In this document: positions 34,891 to 44,311 of the stretch, one piece after another
How the letters are laid out: the number at the start of each line of letters is the position of its first letter
Position numbering within the stretch: position 1 is the first letter of the stretch
Source of the DNA: Solidesulfovibrio aerotolerans
GTDB lineage: Bacteria > Desulfobacterota > Desulfovibrionia > Desulfovibrionales > Desulfovibrionaceae
DNA length: 64,000 nucleotides
Direction of reading: 5' to 3'
Assembly (NCBI RefSeq): GCF_009856865.1
Contig: NZ_WVUD01000003.1
Span: 1-64,000 of the forward strand
The notes under the pieces: generated by a model
What the model was told of the DNA's origin: nothing
The model's input: only the letters and a program-made list of their open reading frames with translations
The model's database searches: none
Made by a program: the position numbers and the translations under genes

Positions 34891-35880
34891 TCAGGCCGCG
34901 CTGCGTTCGCCGATCTTGCGTTCGATGAGCACCTTGGCCCGCATGGCGAGCTGGCTGACGTCGGGCTTGGAGATCTGGTCGTCGGCACCGACGGCTTCGC
35001 CCTTGTGGCGCAGCTTGTCGGTAATGAGCGAGGAAAACAGGATGACCGGCAGTTCGCGCAGCACCGGGTCGTCCTTGATGCGTTTGGTCAGGTTGTGCCC
35101 GTCCATGGCCGGCATTTCGATATCGGCCACCATGACGTGGACGAAATTTGACAACGGCTGGTTCTCGGTGTCGGATTTTTCCTTGATCTGGGCCAGCAGA
35201 TCCCAGGCTTCCCGGCCGTTTTGCACGGCGGTGACGTCGAACCCGGCCTTGTTGAGCAGATCTTTGAGCATTTCGCGCACCAGCACGGAGTCATCGGCCA
35301 CAAGCGCCCGGTAGCGGCTGGCCGAGTTCCATTCGATGCTCATATCCAGGCGCAGGCCGAGGCTGGGATTGAGGTCGGCCACGATTTTTTCCAGGTCGAG
35401 CAAAAAGACAATGCGGTCTTCGAGCTTGACCACGCCGGTGATGCAGTCGCCGCTCATTTTGGAAACGTAGCGGTTGGGCGGTTCCACGGCTTCCCAGCTC
35501 ATGCGGTGGATGCGGGTGACGCCGGAAACGAGAAAGGACGTGGTGACGTTGTTAAATTCCGTGACGATGACCTTGGGCGACTCGGTGTCCTGGCGCACCT
35601 TGTCCAGCCAGATGCTCAAATCCACCAGGGGGATGATGTGGTTGCGCAGATTAAACGCGCCCATGACGCTTGGGTGCGACACTTCGGGCATGCCCGTGAC
35701 CTTGGGCAGGCGGATGATCTCCAAAACCTTGGCCACGTTGACCCCATAATAGCCACGATAGTGGCCCGAGGCTTCGGGAGCATTGGCAGTGAACGTGGAA
35801 ACCGAGGGTTCATCAATGAAAAACTCCACGATTTCCAATTCGTTGGTGCCGGCTTCAAGGAGAATGTTGGTCTGGGCCAT
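34891..35880 (-). CDS. cheV: CheV-type chemotaxis coupling protein
   Basis: A 329-residue hybrid with a CheW-like coupling domain (about 15-170, NLRNHIIPLVDLSIWL and VKLEDRIVFLLDLEKI) fused to a response-regulator receiver (about 195-325) containing LVADDSVLVREMLKDL and the phosphorylation Asp in VMVADIEMPAMDGH, plus the conserved SKPD near the end. CheV couples chemoreceptors to the CheA kinase and is tuned by phosphorylation. The ATG at 35880 is chosen because the family N-terminus begins there with a GGAGA ahead. No other chemotaxis genes are nearby. Confidence 0.93.
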   Translation of the reverse strand: MAQTNILLEAGTNELEIVEFFIDEPSVSTFTANAPEASGHYRGYYGVNVAKVLEIIRLPKVTGMPEVSHPSVMGAFNLRNHIIPLVDLSIWLDKVRQDTESPKVIVTEFNNVTTSFLVSGVTRIHRMSWEAVEPPNRYVSKMSGDCITGVVKLEDRIVFLLDLEKIVADLNPSLGLRLDMSIEWNSASRYRALVADDSVLVREMLKDLLNKAGFDVTAVQNGREAWDLLAQIKEKSDTENQPLSNFVHVMVADIEMPAMDGHNLTKRIKDDPVLRELPVILFSSLITDKLRHKGEAVGADDQISKPDVSQLAMRAKVLIERKIGERSAA

Positions 35881-36003
35881 TGGGGTCTCCGCAAGTCGAG
35901 CCACGGACCCGCCCCAAAGGGGACGGGACGGGTTCAACGTTAAATCCGCGTGATCAACGGGGCCGGTGCGGCTCGGGAAATCCCGGGCCTTCGCGGCGGC
36001 ATC

Positions 36004-36873
36004 CTAGTATGATTCCAGCACCTGCTGAATGCGGTCAATTATTTTCTTCGGTGTTGAAGCCCCGGCTGTCAAGCCGATTGTGTGATAGTCTGCAAACATT
36101 CCTGGGGAAAGCTCATCAGCAGTTTCCACATGCACGCAGGGCGTGCCGGCGGTTCGGGCCACCTGGGCCAGCCGTCTGGTGTTGCCGGATTCGCGCCCGC
36201 CGATCACCACCAGAAAATCCACGGCCGCAGCCAGATCCATGGCTTCCTGTTGCCGATTCATGGTGGCGTTGCAGATGGTGGCCAAAACGGTCAATTCCGA
36301 GCCGAAGCGGTTTTTGAGATAATCGCGGATGCGCAGGAATTCCTGCTCATCCTGGGTGGTCTGGGCGGCCAGAAAATAAGTCGGCCCGTGGGGCAGACTC
36401 AATTCATCCAGTTCATCCATAGAGTTAAAAACGCAGGCGCCGGCCGTGGCGTAGCTGAGCAGTCCCTTGACTTCGGGATGATCCTCCTCGCCGAAAAGAA
36501 GCAGCACCTTGCCATGGCGGGCCTGGGCGAAAATGAGGGTCTGGGCCTTTTTCACCTTGGGGCAGGTGGCGTCGATGATTTCGGCTCCCCGGGCGGCAAT
36601 GGCCTGACGCGTCGGTTCGGGGATACCGTGGGCGCGGATGACCACGGTGGCGCTGGCCGGAATAGCCTCCGGGGTGTCGATCACATGCACGCCCTTGGCG
36701 GCGTATTCCTCCAGCACTTGCGGATTGTGGATGATGGGGCCGAAGGTGACGATGGTTCTGGACGTCTCGCCAGCCCTTGCGCCGCCCGGTGTTTCGATGA
36801 GGGCGGCGAGCTTTTTAAGCGCAAGGTCCACGCCCATGCAAAATCCGGCGGTCTTGGCACGCATCAGTTTCAT
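36004..36873 (-). CDS. ispH: 4-hydroxy-3-methylbut-2-enyl diphosphate reductase
   Basis: The last enzyme of the MEP pathway, an Fe-S protein making IPP and DMAPP. The 289-residue protein has the three cluster cysteines in GFCMGVDLAL (Cys12), DATCPKVKKA and ATICNATMNRQ, plus the catalytic VIRAHGIPE and the later SGNTRRLAQ region. The frame is open upstream through dus, but MKLMRAKTAGFC at 36873 with GGAGA ahead is the family start. It overlaps dus by four bases, so the two are coupled. It completes the isoprenoid set begun by dxs and ispA. Confidence 0.95.
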   Translation of the reverse strand: MKLMRAKTAGFCMGVDLALKKLAALIETPGGARAGETSRTIVTFGPIIHNPQVLEEYAAKGVHVIDTPEAIPASATVVIRAHGIPEPTRQAIAARGAEIIDATCPKVKKAQTLIFAQARHGKVLLLFGEEDHPEVKGLLSYATAGACVFNSMDELDELSLPHGPTYFLAAQTTQDEQEFLRIRDYLKNRFGSELTVLATICNATMNRQQEAMDLAAAVDFLVVIGGRESGNTRRLAQVARTAGTPCVHVETADELSPGMFADYHTIGLTAGASTPKKIIDRIQQVLESY

Positions 36874-37862
36874 GACATTTCTCCGGCGACAGGGGTCGGG
36901 GCATGAGAGAGACCCTCGGCCTCGTCGATGATCTGACCAAGTTCCTCCCAGGAGTCCACCCGGCACAATCTGGCCCGCAGCGCCCGGCAGCCCGGCAGAT
37001 CGCGCAGATACCGCGGCACGGCCGTGCGCATACGCAGGAGCGCCTGCCGGTCGTCGGCGTATTCCCGGCACAGGGCGGCGTGGCGGCGGATAACCTCGCA
37101 CACCGGCGGCACAGGCCCGGGGAGGGCGGCGGCACCCGGATAACGGGCCGCATGATGGGCAAAAATTCGCGGGTCGGCCATGGCCCCCCGGGCGTACATG
37201 ACGCCGGATGCGCCCGTATGCGCCAGGACACGCTGCCCATCGGCGGCAGACATCAGGTCGCCGCTGGCCAGGACCGGCACAGGCGAGGCGGCCACAAAGG
37301 CGGCCAGGGCGTCGTGGTCGGCGACACCGGCAAACCCCTGGCTGGCGTAGCGGGGGTGGAGCGTGAGCCAGGCGACTCCGGCTTCGGCCAGCCGTCCGGC
37401 CACCTCCAGATCCACCCGCGCCGGCGGCTTTGGCCCCAGACGCAGCTTCACCCCGACCCGTCCCGGACCAGCCACTTGGACCATGGCCGCTGCACAGGCC
37501 ACCAGCCGGTCTGGCGCGCTCAGAAGGGCCGCCCCGGCCCTGGTTTTGACCACCTTGCGCACCGAACAGCCGCAATTGAGATCAAAATAGGTATATCCCG
37601 TCCCGGCCAGGGAGGCCGCAGCCCGCGCAAGCGGGTCTGGTTCGGCACCGAAAAGCTGCACCACCAGGGGACTATCGGCCGGGCAGGTGTCCAGCAAGCG
37701 ACGGGTGTTGCGCGAATCGTAGAAAAGCCCTTTGGCGCTCACCATTTCAGTGACAGCGACCGCTGCCCCGAGTTCCCGGCACAGCAGCCGAAAGGGCAAA
37801 TCGGAAAAACCGGCCAGTGGAGCCAGCCAGGGGGCGTCGGGAGCGATGGGGAGATGGGACAT
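36870..37862 (-). CDS. dus: tRNA-dihydrouridine synthase
   Basis: A 330-residue FMN-dependent enzyme that reduces uridine in tRNA. It has LAPLAGFSDLPFR at the N-terminus, the flavin and RNA-binding core VVQLFGAEPDPLA, the catalytic cysteine in DLNCGCSVRKVVKTRAGAALL (the family usually has Pro after this Cys; here Ser), and the barrel segment LTLHPRYASQGF with LASGDLMSAADG. Which U it modifies (DusA/B/C class) is not clear. Co-transcribed with ispH. Confidence 0.9.
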   Translation of the reverse strand: MSHLPIAPDAPWLAPLAGFSDLPFRLLCRELGAAVAVTEMVSAKGLFYDSRNTRRLLDTCPADSPLVVQLFGAEPDPLARAAASLAGTGYTYFDLNCGCSVRKVVKTRAGAALLSAPDRLVACAAAMVQVAGPGRVGVKLRLGPKPPARVDLEVAGRLAEAGVAWLTLHPRYASQGFAGVADHDALAAFVAASPVPVLASGDLMSAADGQRVLAHTGASGVMYARGAMADPRIFAHHAARYPGAAALPGPVPPVCEVIRRHAALCREYADDRQALLRMRTAVPRYLRDLPGCRALRARLCRVDSWEELGQIIDEAEGLSHAPTPVAGEMS

Positions 37863-37955
37863 ATAGGGCTAAGGTGTTCCTCCCTGTTCCATAGCCCAAG
37901 CTCGGGCCGGGCGCAATGGTCGGTTCGGCTGACGCGCCGGGCCGGGGCGGTGGAG

Positions 37956-39245
37956 CTAACGCAACTCCAGCTTTTCACCTTCCTTGAGGGAAAACGGCAC
38001 CTTGCCGGCCGGGGTTTCCAGGATATAGTCCCCCGGCGGCAGGGCCGCCGTGCTCTGGACGGCGCTGACCACGGCAACCGGCGCGCCGTTAGCCGCAACA
38101 ATGGCCCAGCCGCCAATCGGCGCACCCGGCACGCTCGCCCGCCCGGGGTTGAGGGTGAGCTGTTGGCCCTCTTCAAGCTCCACCGGCCAGAACGTCTGGC
38201 CAAAGCCCACCTGGTAGCGACCGGGCATGAGCGCCGTGCTGGAGGTCGTGGCGCTTACCACCGCCACTTCTTCGAGGGTTTCCGGGTCAATGATGGGATG
38301 GCCTGCGCTCAAAGCCCCTTGCACCCCGAGACGGGCCAAACGCAGGGTGGTGGTCTGGCCCGGCTTGACCGCGACGCTTTTCCAGACCGCTTTGCCAACG
38401 GTCACGGCGTAGATGCCGGGCGGGAGGGATACCGATGACCCTGTCTGGGACAGGGTGGCGACGTGCTCCCCGGTTGTCGCGTTGCTGACGGCATGGCCGG
38501 ACAGATTGGCTCCGACCAGGGTCAGGACACCAGGATCGTTGCGAGGCAGGGCGATGGTCCGGGCGGTTGCGGTCGGTTTGGAAGGATCTGCGACGGCGGC
38601 CTTGGCCAGGGCGGCGGCCAGATCAGCAGCGTTGCCGGCCGCGAAGTAGGAACCGCCCGTTGCCTGGGCGATGCACTGGAGTTGGGAGCGGGCGGCGGCG
38701 TCCACGTCAAAGCCAATGACGTGAATCACCAGATTCGCGTCGGCCTTGGCCAGGGCGGTAGCCAGGGCGCAGGGATCGCCGGGGCAGGTTTCCTTGCCGT
38801 CGGACACCAGGACAATGCGGCGGGAGGGGGCGGGAAGGGCTGAAAAATCGGCGGCAGCCAGACCAAGGACAAAGGTAATGGGCGTATAGCCGCGCGGGGC
38901 CAGACCCGGCAACGCTTTGGCCGCCGCCTGTCTGGTCTGGGAGGCAGGGCCGAAGGGCACCAGAACGGCCGCATCCTGGCAGTCGTGTCGGGCGGTTTCC
39001 GATTGGTGTCCGTAAACGCGTAGGGCCACGACGTCCGCGTCAGGCAGAGCGGCTAAAACCTCGGCCACGGCTTTTTTGGCTGCCTCGATCTTGCGTTCTC
39101 CAGACGGCAATCGGGCGGCCATGCTGCCCGAGGCGTCCAGAACGATATTGATGCTCGCAGCCGGACAAGGCAAGGCCCAAAGCGCGAGACAGGCAAGGAT
39201 GAACCCTGCAAACGCCAAACCACGAAATGTCGCAACACAGGTCAT
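37956..39245 (-). CDS. Exported von Willebrand factor A-domain protein
   Basis: A 429-residue protein with a signal peptide (about residues 1-30, ending LPCPAA), a VWA domain with a full metal-ion-dependent adhesion motif (INIVLDASGSM, the Thr in RGYTPITFVLG, the Asp in LVSDGKETCPGDPC), and a C-terminal half built of three similar beta modules, each with PPGxY or PGxY followed by V/L-rich strands (LPPGIYAVTVGK, LMPGRYQVGFGQ, LPPGDYILETPAG). VWA proteins bind protein ligands through a divalent metal. The ATG at 39245 has GAGGTG ahead. The partner is unknown. Confidence 0.85.
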   Translation of the reverse strand: MTCVATFRGLAFAGFILACLALWALPCPAASINIVLDASGSMAARLPSGERKIEAAKKAVAEVLAALPDADVVALRVYGHQSETARHDCQDAAVLVPFGPASQTRQAAAKALPGLAPRGYTPITFVLGLAAADFSALPAPSRRIVLVSDGKETCPGDPCALATALAKADANLVIHVIGFDVDAAARSQLQCIAQATGGSYFAAGNAADLAAALAKAAVADPSKPTATARTIALPRNDPGVLTLVGANLSGHAVSNATTGEHVATLSQTGSSVSLPPGIYAVTVGKAVWKSVAVKPGQTTTLRLARLGVQGALSAGHPIIDPETLEEVAVVSATTSSTALMPGRYQVGFGQTFWPVELEEGQQLTLNPGRASVPGAPIGGWAIVAANGAPVAVVSAVQSTAALPPGDYILETPAGKVPFSLKEGEKLELR

Positions 39246-39556
39246 GGGCGCACCTCGGAGCGGACAAGGGTTGGCGCCAAGGCTGTCCCGGGCAGGCACT
39301 GCGGGAAAGGAACGCTCGGGCCTGGCTATGGCGGTCGATTGTCCAATCGTAGTTACGCTTTGTCATGCTGCAGCGTCAATACCGCGCTGGAGCGGCTGGC
39401 AATATTCACTGGGAAATGGTTTTGACGACATGGTCTTGCCGCAGAAAGTGCCTTGACGTACACCGGTATCGGCACAGCCCTTCGGGAAGCCTGCCGATTC
39501 AAGTACAACAAACAGCTTTGCCGGACCTTGCGTCGTCTGGAATACGGAGGAGCTGC
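39246..39556. promoter_or_regulatory. Divergent intergenic region before nhaA
   Basis: The 311-base gap between the divergent VWA and nhaA genes. A perfect inverted repeat CGATTG-tc-CAATCG lies at 39336-39349 and may be an operator. I could not assign -35/-10 boxes with confidence and see no gene in it. Confidence 0.35.
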
Positions 39557-40900
39557 ATGGAGAATCAGATGCAAAACGATTCCCGGCCTATCCCCCTGCT
39601 GGAGCAGGCCCTCTCGCCGTTTCGGCGTTTCAGTCACATCCAGGCCTCGGGGGGGCTGGTGCTCATCGCCTGCACCATCATTGCTCTCGTCTGGGCTAAT
39701 TCCCCCCTGGCCCCGGCCTATTTCGCCCTGTGGGAGACGCCGGTCAGCTTCGGTTTCGGTGACATGACACTATCAAAGACCTTGCTCCACTGGATCAACG
39801 ACGGTCTTATGGCGGTGTTTTTTTTCATGGTGGGGCTTGAGATCAAGCGCGAAATCCTGGTTGGCGAACTCAACACCGTGGGCCAGGCCGTGTTGCCAGT
39901 GGCCGCTGCCGTGGGCGGCATGGTCGTCCCGGCGCTGCTCTATGCCCTGGTGAACCAAGGCCAGCCGACCATGGCCGGTTGGGGCGTGCCCATGGCCACG
40001 GACATCGCTTTTGCTTTGGGCATCCTGTCGTTACTCGGCAATCGCGTGCCGGTGGGGCTTAAGGTCTTTTTGGCGGCCGTGGCCATAGTGGACGACATCG
40101 GGGCCGTGCTGGTCATCGCCCTGTTTTATTCCGGCGATATCTCCTTTCTTTCCTTGGTGGTGGGCGGCGGCCTGTTTGCGGCCATGCTTATCGCCAATGC
40201 CGTCGGCGCGCGCCATCCCGCTGTGTATACCATTTTGGGCACGATCATGTGGCTGGCTTTTCTCAAATCCGGGGTCCATGCCACCGTGGCCGGCGTGCTG
40301 GCGGCCATGACCATCCCGGCCCGCACCCGCATCCCGGCCGGGGCCTTTCTGCACAAGGCCCGCCGTTTGCTGGACTGCTTTGCCGCCTCCATGGAGCCGG
40401 GGCAGGTCTTATTGGCGAACAAAACCATGCAGGGCGCGTTGGAAGATCTGGAAACGGCTTGTTCCCGGGCCAGCGCCCCCTTGCCGCGCATCGAACACGC
40501 CCTGCACCCCTGGGTGTCCTATGGCATCATGCCCCTTTTCGCCTTGGCCAATGCCGGGGTGGTGTTCACCGGACAGGCCGGGGCGTCACTGGGTGAACCG
40601 GTGTCGCTGGGGATTTTTCTGGGACTTTTTATCGGCAAGCAGGCAGGTATTTTTCTGGCCTGTTTCGCCATGTTTCGGCTGGGACTGGCCGCTTTGCCCC
40701 AGGACTTGCGGCTGGCCCATTATTACGGAGCCTCGGTCCTGGCCGGTATCGGCTTCACCATGTCCATCTTCATCGACGGTCTGGCCTTTGGCGACCAACC
40801 GGCCATCGAAGCCCAGGCCAAAGTGGCGATTCTGGTCACTTCCACTCTGGCCGGGGCGTTGGGCTATGTGATTTTGCGGCGGGCGAGCCGGGACGGCTGA
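39557..40900 (+). CDS. nhaA: Na+/H+ antiporter NhaA
   Basis: A 447-residue inner-membrane antiporter that exchanges one Na+ for two H+, for sodium and alkaline tolerance. Seen: the twelve-helix layout, FMVGLEIKREILVGEL, ATDIAFALGILSLLG, the ion-binding Asp pair in VAIVDDIGAVLVIALFY, GVHATVAGVLAAM, and FALANAGV and GIGFTMSIFI near the end. A large cytoplasmic insertion (about residues 245-300) is present. The ATG at 39557 has a GGAGGAG site; the frame is open upstream but the family N-terminus starts here. Confidence 0.96.
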   Translation: MENQMQNDSRPIPLLEQALSPFRRFSHIQASGGLVLIACTIIALVWANSPLAPAYFALWETPVSFGFGDMTLSKTLLHWINDGLMAVFFFMVGLEIKREILVGELNTVGQAVLPVAAAVGGMVVPALLYALVNQGQPTMAGWGVPMATDIAFALGILSLLGNRVPVGLKVFLAAVAIVDDIGAVLVIALFYSGDISFLSLVVGGGLFAAMLIANAVGARHPAVYTILGTIMWLAFLKSGVHATVAGVLAAMTIPARTRIPAGAFLHKARRLLDCFAASMEPGQVLLANKTMQGALEDLETACSRASAPLPRIEHALHPWVSYGIMPLFALANAGVVFTGQAGASLGEPVSLGIFLGLFIGKQAGIFLACFAMFRLGLAALPQDLRLAHYYGASVLAGIGFTMSIFIDGLAFGDQPAIEAQAKVAILVTSTLAGALGYVILRRASRDG

Positions 40901-40925
40901 CCGGCAGTGGCAGGGCTGGATGGGG

Positions 40926-41684
40926 TCAGGTCGAAAGCCCAGGGCGCATCCAGGTGCGCTGGCGCACGCCGGACAGTTTTTTAAAGCAGCTTCCGGCCCG
41001 GATGCCGGCCAGGGCGGCCTCGGGGTCAGGCGTTTCACAGCCGGCCAGGACATCGATGCCGCAATCAAAGAGACTGGCGGCAAAGGGCGTGGTCGGGCCG
41101 AGCAGGATAACCAGGGCGTCGGGACGGCACAGGGCCAGCAGGCCGGCCAGGGAGCCGTTTAAGAGCGTGGTGGCGGTGATGGCCACGACATCGGCCCGGG
41201 GCAGAACGCCGCCGGCCTCCTCGGCCGGTGTGTCACCCGGGCGGGGATGCTTTTCCAGCACCCAGAATCCGGCACAGGACTCCCGCAGCTTTTCCACGAA
41301 GGGGAAATGGCCGACCACGGCCACGTTTCGGCCGCGCCCGAAGGTCAGCAGCAGCTCCTGGCCCGACATGGACGTGGCTGCGGCCGGCAGGGGCAGCAAC
41401 GAGTTGCCGGCGGCAACGGCCAGGGAAGCTTCGTCGGTGTTGGTCGTGGCCGCATCAAGGAGCAGCCTGGCTGCGGCGTGGACGCTGGCCGGGCCGGTTG
41501 CTGCCTGGGAGCCGATCTGCCCCGGCGCGAAGTGGGAAATCAGCGAGGCCAGACCAAGATTTCGCGAGGTCACGGCCGTTAAGCAGGAACCCGTGACCAC
41601 CGACGTGATGGGTTGATCCGGCTGTTGCTGGATGTCCTCCACCAGGGCGCGCAAAATGTCAGATTGCTGCATGCGTCGTTGCAT
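40926..41684 (-). CDS. DUF364/DUF4213 putative heavy-metal chelation protein
   Basis: A 252-residue protein with the DUF4213 N-terminal domain (about 1-100) and the DUF364 C-terminal domain, recognisable in NVAVVGHFPFVEKLRE and DVVAITATTLLNGSLAGLL, followed by VILLGPTTPFAASLFDCGID. The family is proposed to bind metals or act in metal-dependent small-molecule metabolism. GGAGG precedes the ATG at 41684. It follows the lar genes by about 100 bases on the same strand, so it could act in nickel or other metal use; that is inference. Confidence 0.82.
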   Translation of the reverse strand: MQRRMQQSDILRALVEDIQQQPDQPITSVVTGSCLTAVTSRNLGLASLISHFAPGQIGSQAATGPASVHAAARLLLDAATTNTDEASLAVAAGNSLLPLPAAATSMSGQELLLTFGRGRNVAVVGHFPFVEKLRESCAGFWVLEKHPRPGDTPAEEAGGVLPRADVVAITATTLLNGSLAGLLALCRPDALVILLGPTTPFAASLFDCGIDVLAGCETPDPEAALAGIRAGSCFKKLSGVRQRTWMRPGLST

Positions 41685-41785
41685 CGCAAACCTCCGTTCC
41701 TGGTCTGTCGCCACCCAGGAATACTCCCAGCCGTTTTTTTCCAGGCAAAGCGGAAGGGACGCTCCCCACCGCCGCGCACAGGTTC

Positions 41786-42844
41786 CTACTCCTGCCGGGG
41801 CCGGGCACCGGGCAGTTCCAGCTTGTCGAGCACCCGGCGGCAGAGCAGATCGTAGCCGGTCATGGTCATGTGCACGCCGTCGCCGGCCCGAAGCGACACA
41901 GTCTTGCCGCCAATGTCCTTGGCCTGGACGTAGTTGCCCGAAGCATCGGTAAAAATGTCTGCGGCCTCCATATAGACGCAGCCGGTCACTTTTGAGCAGG
42001 CGGATTTTGCCGCCGCATTGACCGCTTCCACCCGCCTGGCATAGGCCGCCTCTTTCATGGCCGGCAGCCCCACCCACAGCACCTTGACCTGGGCCGCCTC
42101 GGCGATGCGCAAGAAGCGTTCGGCTTTGGCGACGTAGGCGGTGTGCCATTCCGGCGTGCCGGCACCCTTGCCGGCGATGGCGTTGTTGGCGTCGTTGCCG
42201 CCCAGCACCACCACCACGGCGCTAATGGGCTCCTTGGCCAGCAGCTCGGCGAGAGCCTTGTCCCAGTCGTATTTTTTGGAAATAAGGCCGGTTGAAACCT
42301 TGCCCAGGGGCAGGCAGCCAAGGCCTTCGGTTTTTTGAAGGCGCTGTTCCATGGTCATGCCGACGCCTACGGCCAACGAATCGCCGACCACGGCCACGGA
42401 TCGACCAGCGGTTTTGGTTTTGGCTGCCTTGGCCGTCTGGGCCTCGGGAGCCGGGGGGACCGATGCCGCCGTGCCCTTGGTCGGGGCCGGTGGAGGGGTT
42501 GCCGCTTGGGGCGACGGGGCGACCGGTTCCGAACGGGGCGGGGTCAGGGCGGCCGTGCGGGCTATTTTGGGTTCCAGGGCCTGCTTGGTGGCCTGTTCGG
42601 GCATGCCGGACAGGGCGGGTGGCGTGGCCGGGGAGGCTGCGACCTCGCTGTCCGGCACTGTTGGCGGCACGGCCGCCGGCAAGCTGTCGGACGGTGCCGG
42701 CTTGATGGCGGCCTCGGGCGACAACGGCGCCGCAGCTTCCGGGGCGGCGGCCTCGGCCGGAGCCTTGGCCGGGCGCTTGGCGCAGCCCGGAAAAACCAGT
42801 GCCGCCAGCAGCAGGGCAAGGATTATTCGTGGGTATGCAGGCAT
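41786..42844 (-). CDS. SGNH/GDSL-type hydrolase lipoprotein
   Basis: A 352-residue lipoprotein with signal and lipobox LVFPGC, a long Ala/Pro-rich linker (about residues 25-145), and a C-terminal SGNH hydrolase domain with the catalytic Ser in VVGDSLAVGVG, the oxyanion block in VVVLGGNDANN and the Asp-His pair in DGVHMT. The resemblance is to the DUF459 group, which acts on cell-wall or glycan O-acyl groups. It overlaps the larC1 stop by 22 bases, so it is probably in the same operon; a link to lactate racemase maturation is not obvious. Confidence 0.85.
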   Translation of the reverse strand: MPAYPRIILALLLAALVFPGCAKRPAKAPAEAAAPEAAAPLSPEAAIKPAPSDSLPAAVPPTVPDSEVAASPATPPALSGMPEQATKQALEPKIARTAALTPPRSEPVAPSPQAATPPPAPTKGTAASVPPAPEAQTAKAAKTKTAGRSVAVVGDSLAVGVGMTMEQRLQKTEGLGCLPLGKVSTGLISKKYDWDKALAELLAKEPISAVVVVLGGNDANNAIAGKGAGTPEWHTAYVAKAERFLRIAEAAQVKVLWVGLPAMKEAAYARRVEAVNAAAKSACSKVTGCVYMEAADIFTDASGNYVQAKDIGGKTVSLRAGDGVHMTMTGYDLLCRRVLDKLELPGARPRQE

Positions 42845-43665
42845 GGATTGTCTCCGACCGCATGGGGGTCGTGGGGAGGCGTGTGACCGGCTCCGGTTGC
42901 GGTTTGCTCGGGTGAGACCGTTGCGGCCAGGTCAAAGGCCCGGCCCAGGGCGAAAAGCGCGCCGTTGGGGACGCCAGGCAGCACCCGGCCGCCGTAGGCC
43001 CGGACATGCCGGGTCAGCGTCACCGCCGGCCACAGGCCAAAGGTCGCGTCCATGGCCCGTAACAGCGCCGCTGCCGTGGGGGTGACGGTCTCGCCATGGC
43101 TTTGGATGCCGTAGACCGGCAGGCCGGCCAGCAGATGGAGCACGGCCGGAGCCGGCGTGGCCAGGATGCCGTGGGCGCACTGGACCGTGCCGTCGCATAC
43201 CGGCAGGGGCGAGCAGATAAAGCGCGCCGGAGCCAGGCGCACAAAGAGTTCGCAGGCGACACACACGTCAAGCAGGCTGTCCAGGGCACCGACTTCGTGA
43301 AAGTGCACGTCTTCGGGACTGGTGCCATGCACCGCCCCCTCGGCTGCGGCCAGGAGGCGAAAAGCCGTGGCAGCCATGTCCTTGGCCGGTTCGGCCAGGG
43401 CGCTTTTTTCGATGATTTCCAGGATATCGCCAAGATGGCGGTGCGCATGGACCTGGGGCAGCACGACATCAAGTCCCACGCCGGCAATGCCGGCGTGGCT
43501 GCGGGGCACGACCCGGGCCGCGCAGCACAGCTCTGCCACGCCAAGACGCGAAAGCACTTCTTCAAATGCAGCCGCGTCAAGTTCGCACAACACGGCCAGC
43601 CCGGACACGAGCATGTCGCCGCTGATCCCGGAGGGCGTTCGCAGCACCAAAACGTTGTCAGCCAC
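42823..43665 (-). CDS. larC: LarC N-terminal domain protein (LarC1 only)
   Basis: Nickel-pincer cofactor biosynthesis protein. The 280-residue product carries the LarC1 domain, with SGISGDMLVSGLAVL, the HAHRHLGDI segment and VHFHEVGALDSLLDV. The nickel-insertion CTP-dependent domain LarC2 that follows in the complete protein is absent; the chain ends about 40 residues after YGGRVLPGVPNG, in a His-rich tail. The start is taken as GTG 43665 with GGAGC ahead, eight bases inside larB, because the conserved sequence begins there. Some organisms make larC2 as a separate or frameshifted gene; no such frame was seen next to this one. Confidence 0.85.
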   Translation of the reverse strand: MADNVLVLRTPSGISGDMLVSGLAVLCELDAAAFEEVLSRLGVAELCCAARVVPRSHAGIAGVGLDVVLPQVHAHRHLGDILEIIEKSALAEPAKDMAATAFRLLAAAEGAVHGTSPEDVHFHEVGALDSLLDVCVACELFVRLAPARFICSPLPVCDGTVQCAHGILATPAPAVLHLLAGLPVYGIQSHGETVTPTAAALLRAMDATFGLWPAVTLTRHVRAYGGRVLPGVPNGALFALGRAFDLAATVSPEQTATGAGHTPPHDPHAVGDNPCLHTHE

Positions 43666-44311
43666 AAATTGCTCCGATGATGCGGGCGGCGGCGCAGGCC
43701 GCGCCGTAACCGTTGTCGATATTAAGGACACACACGCCCGGGGCGCAGCTGGAAAGCATGGCATGAAGTGCCGCCCGGCCGCCCTCGGCCACGCCATAGC
43801 CCACAGAGGTGGGCACGGCCACCACCGGCTTGGGTGTCAGCCCGCCGAGCACCGTGGCCAGGGCGGCGTCCATGCCGGCCACCACGATAATGACGTCATG
43901 GGTGTTGATGGCCTCCAGCCGCGAGGCCAGCCGCCACACGCCGGCCACGCCGCTGTCTTCGTAGATGGTATGCTGGATGCCAAGATAGGCCAGGGTGCGG
44001 GCCGCCTCATGGGCCACCGGGCCGTCGCAGGTGCCGGCCGAGACCACGGCCACGCGTCCCCGCTCACGCTGCGGCAATGTGCCGCCGAGGGCTGTTTTGG
44101 ACAGCGGGTGGTAATCCACCAGATCCCGGGCGTCCGCCGGCAACGCCTCGAAAATATCTGGGAAAAGGCGCGTAAAAAGGAGCGGCGTGGCACCCGGTGC
44201 TGCCTGCTCACGCATGAGTCGGGTGAGCGTTTCCAGGGGTTTACCCTGGCAAAAAACTGTTTCGGGCAGGCCGATGCGTTCCGTGCGGCAATGATCGAAT
44301 AAAACGTCCAT
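43658..44311 (-). CDS. larB: LarB, pyridinium dicarboxylate synthase
   Basis: The 217-residue enzyme that carboxylates and hydrolyses nicotinic acid adenine dinucleotide to start nickel-pincer cofactor synthesis. It has an N-terminal domain and a C-terminal PurE-like domain, with VSAGTCDGPVAHEAARTL and YEDSGVAGVWRL, VVAGMDAALATVLGGL and VPTSVGYGVAEGG. It is coupled to larE by a one-base overlap (TGATG), and larC follows. Confidence 0.92.
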   Translation of the reverse strand: MDVLFDHCRTERIGLPETVFCQGKPLETLTRLMREQAAPGATPLLFTRLFPDIFEALPADARDLVDYHPLSKTALGGTLPQRERGRVAVVSAGTCDGPVAHEAARTLAYLGIQHTIYEDSGVAGVWRLASRLEAINTHDVIIVVAGMDAALATVLGGLTPKPVVAVPTSVGYGVAEGGRAALHAMLSSCAPGVCVLNIDNGYGAACAAARIIGAICG

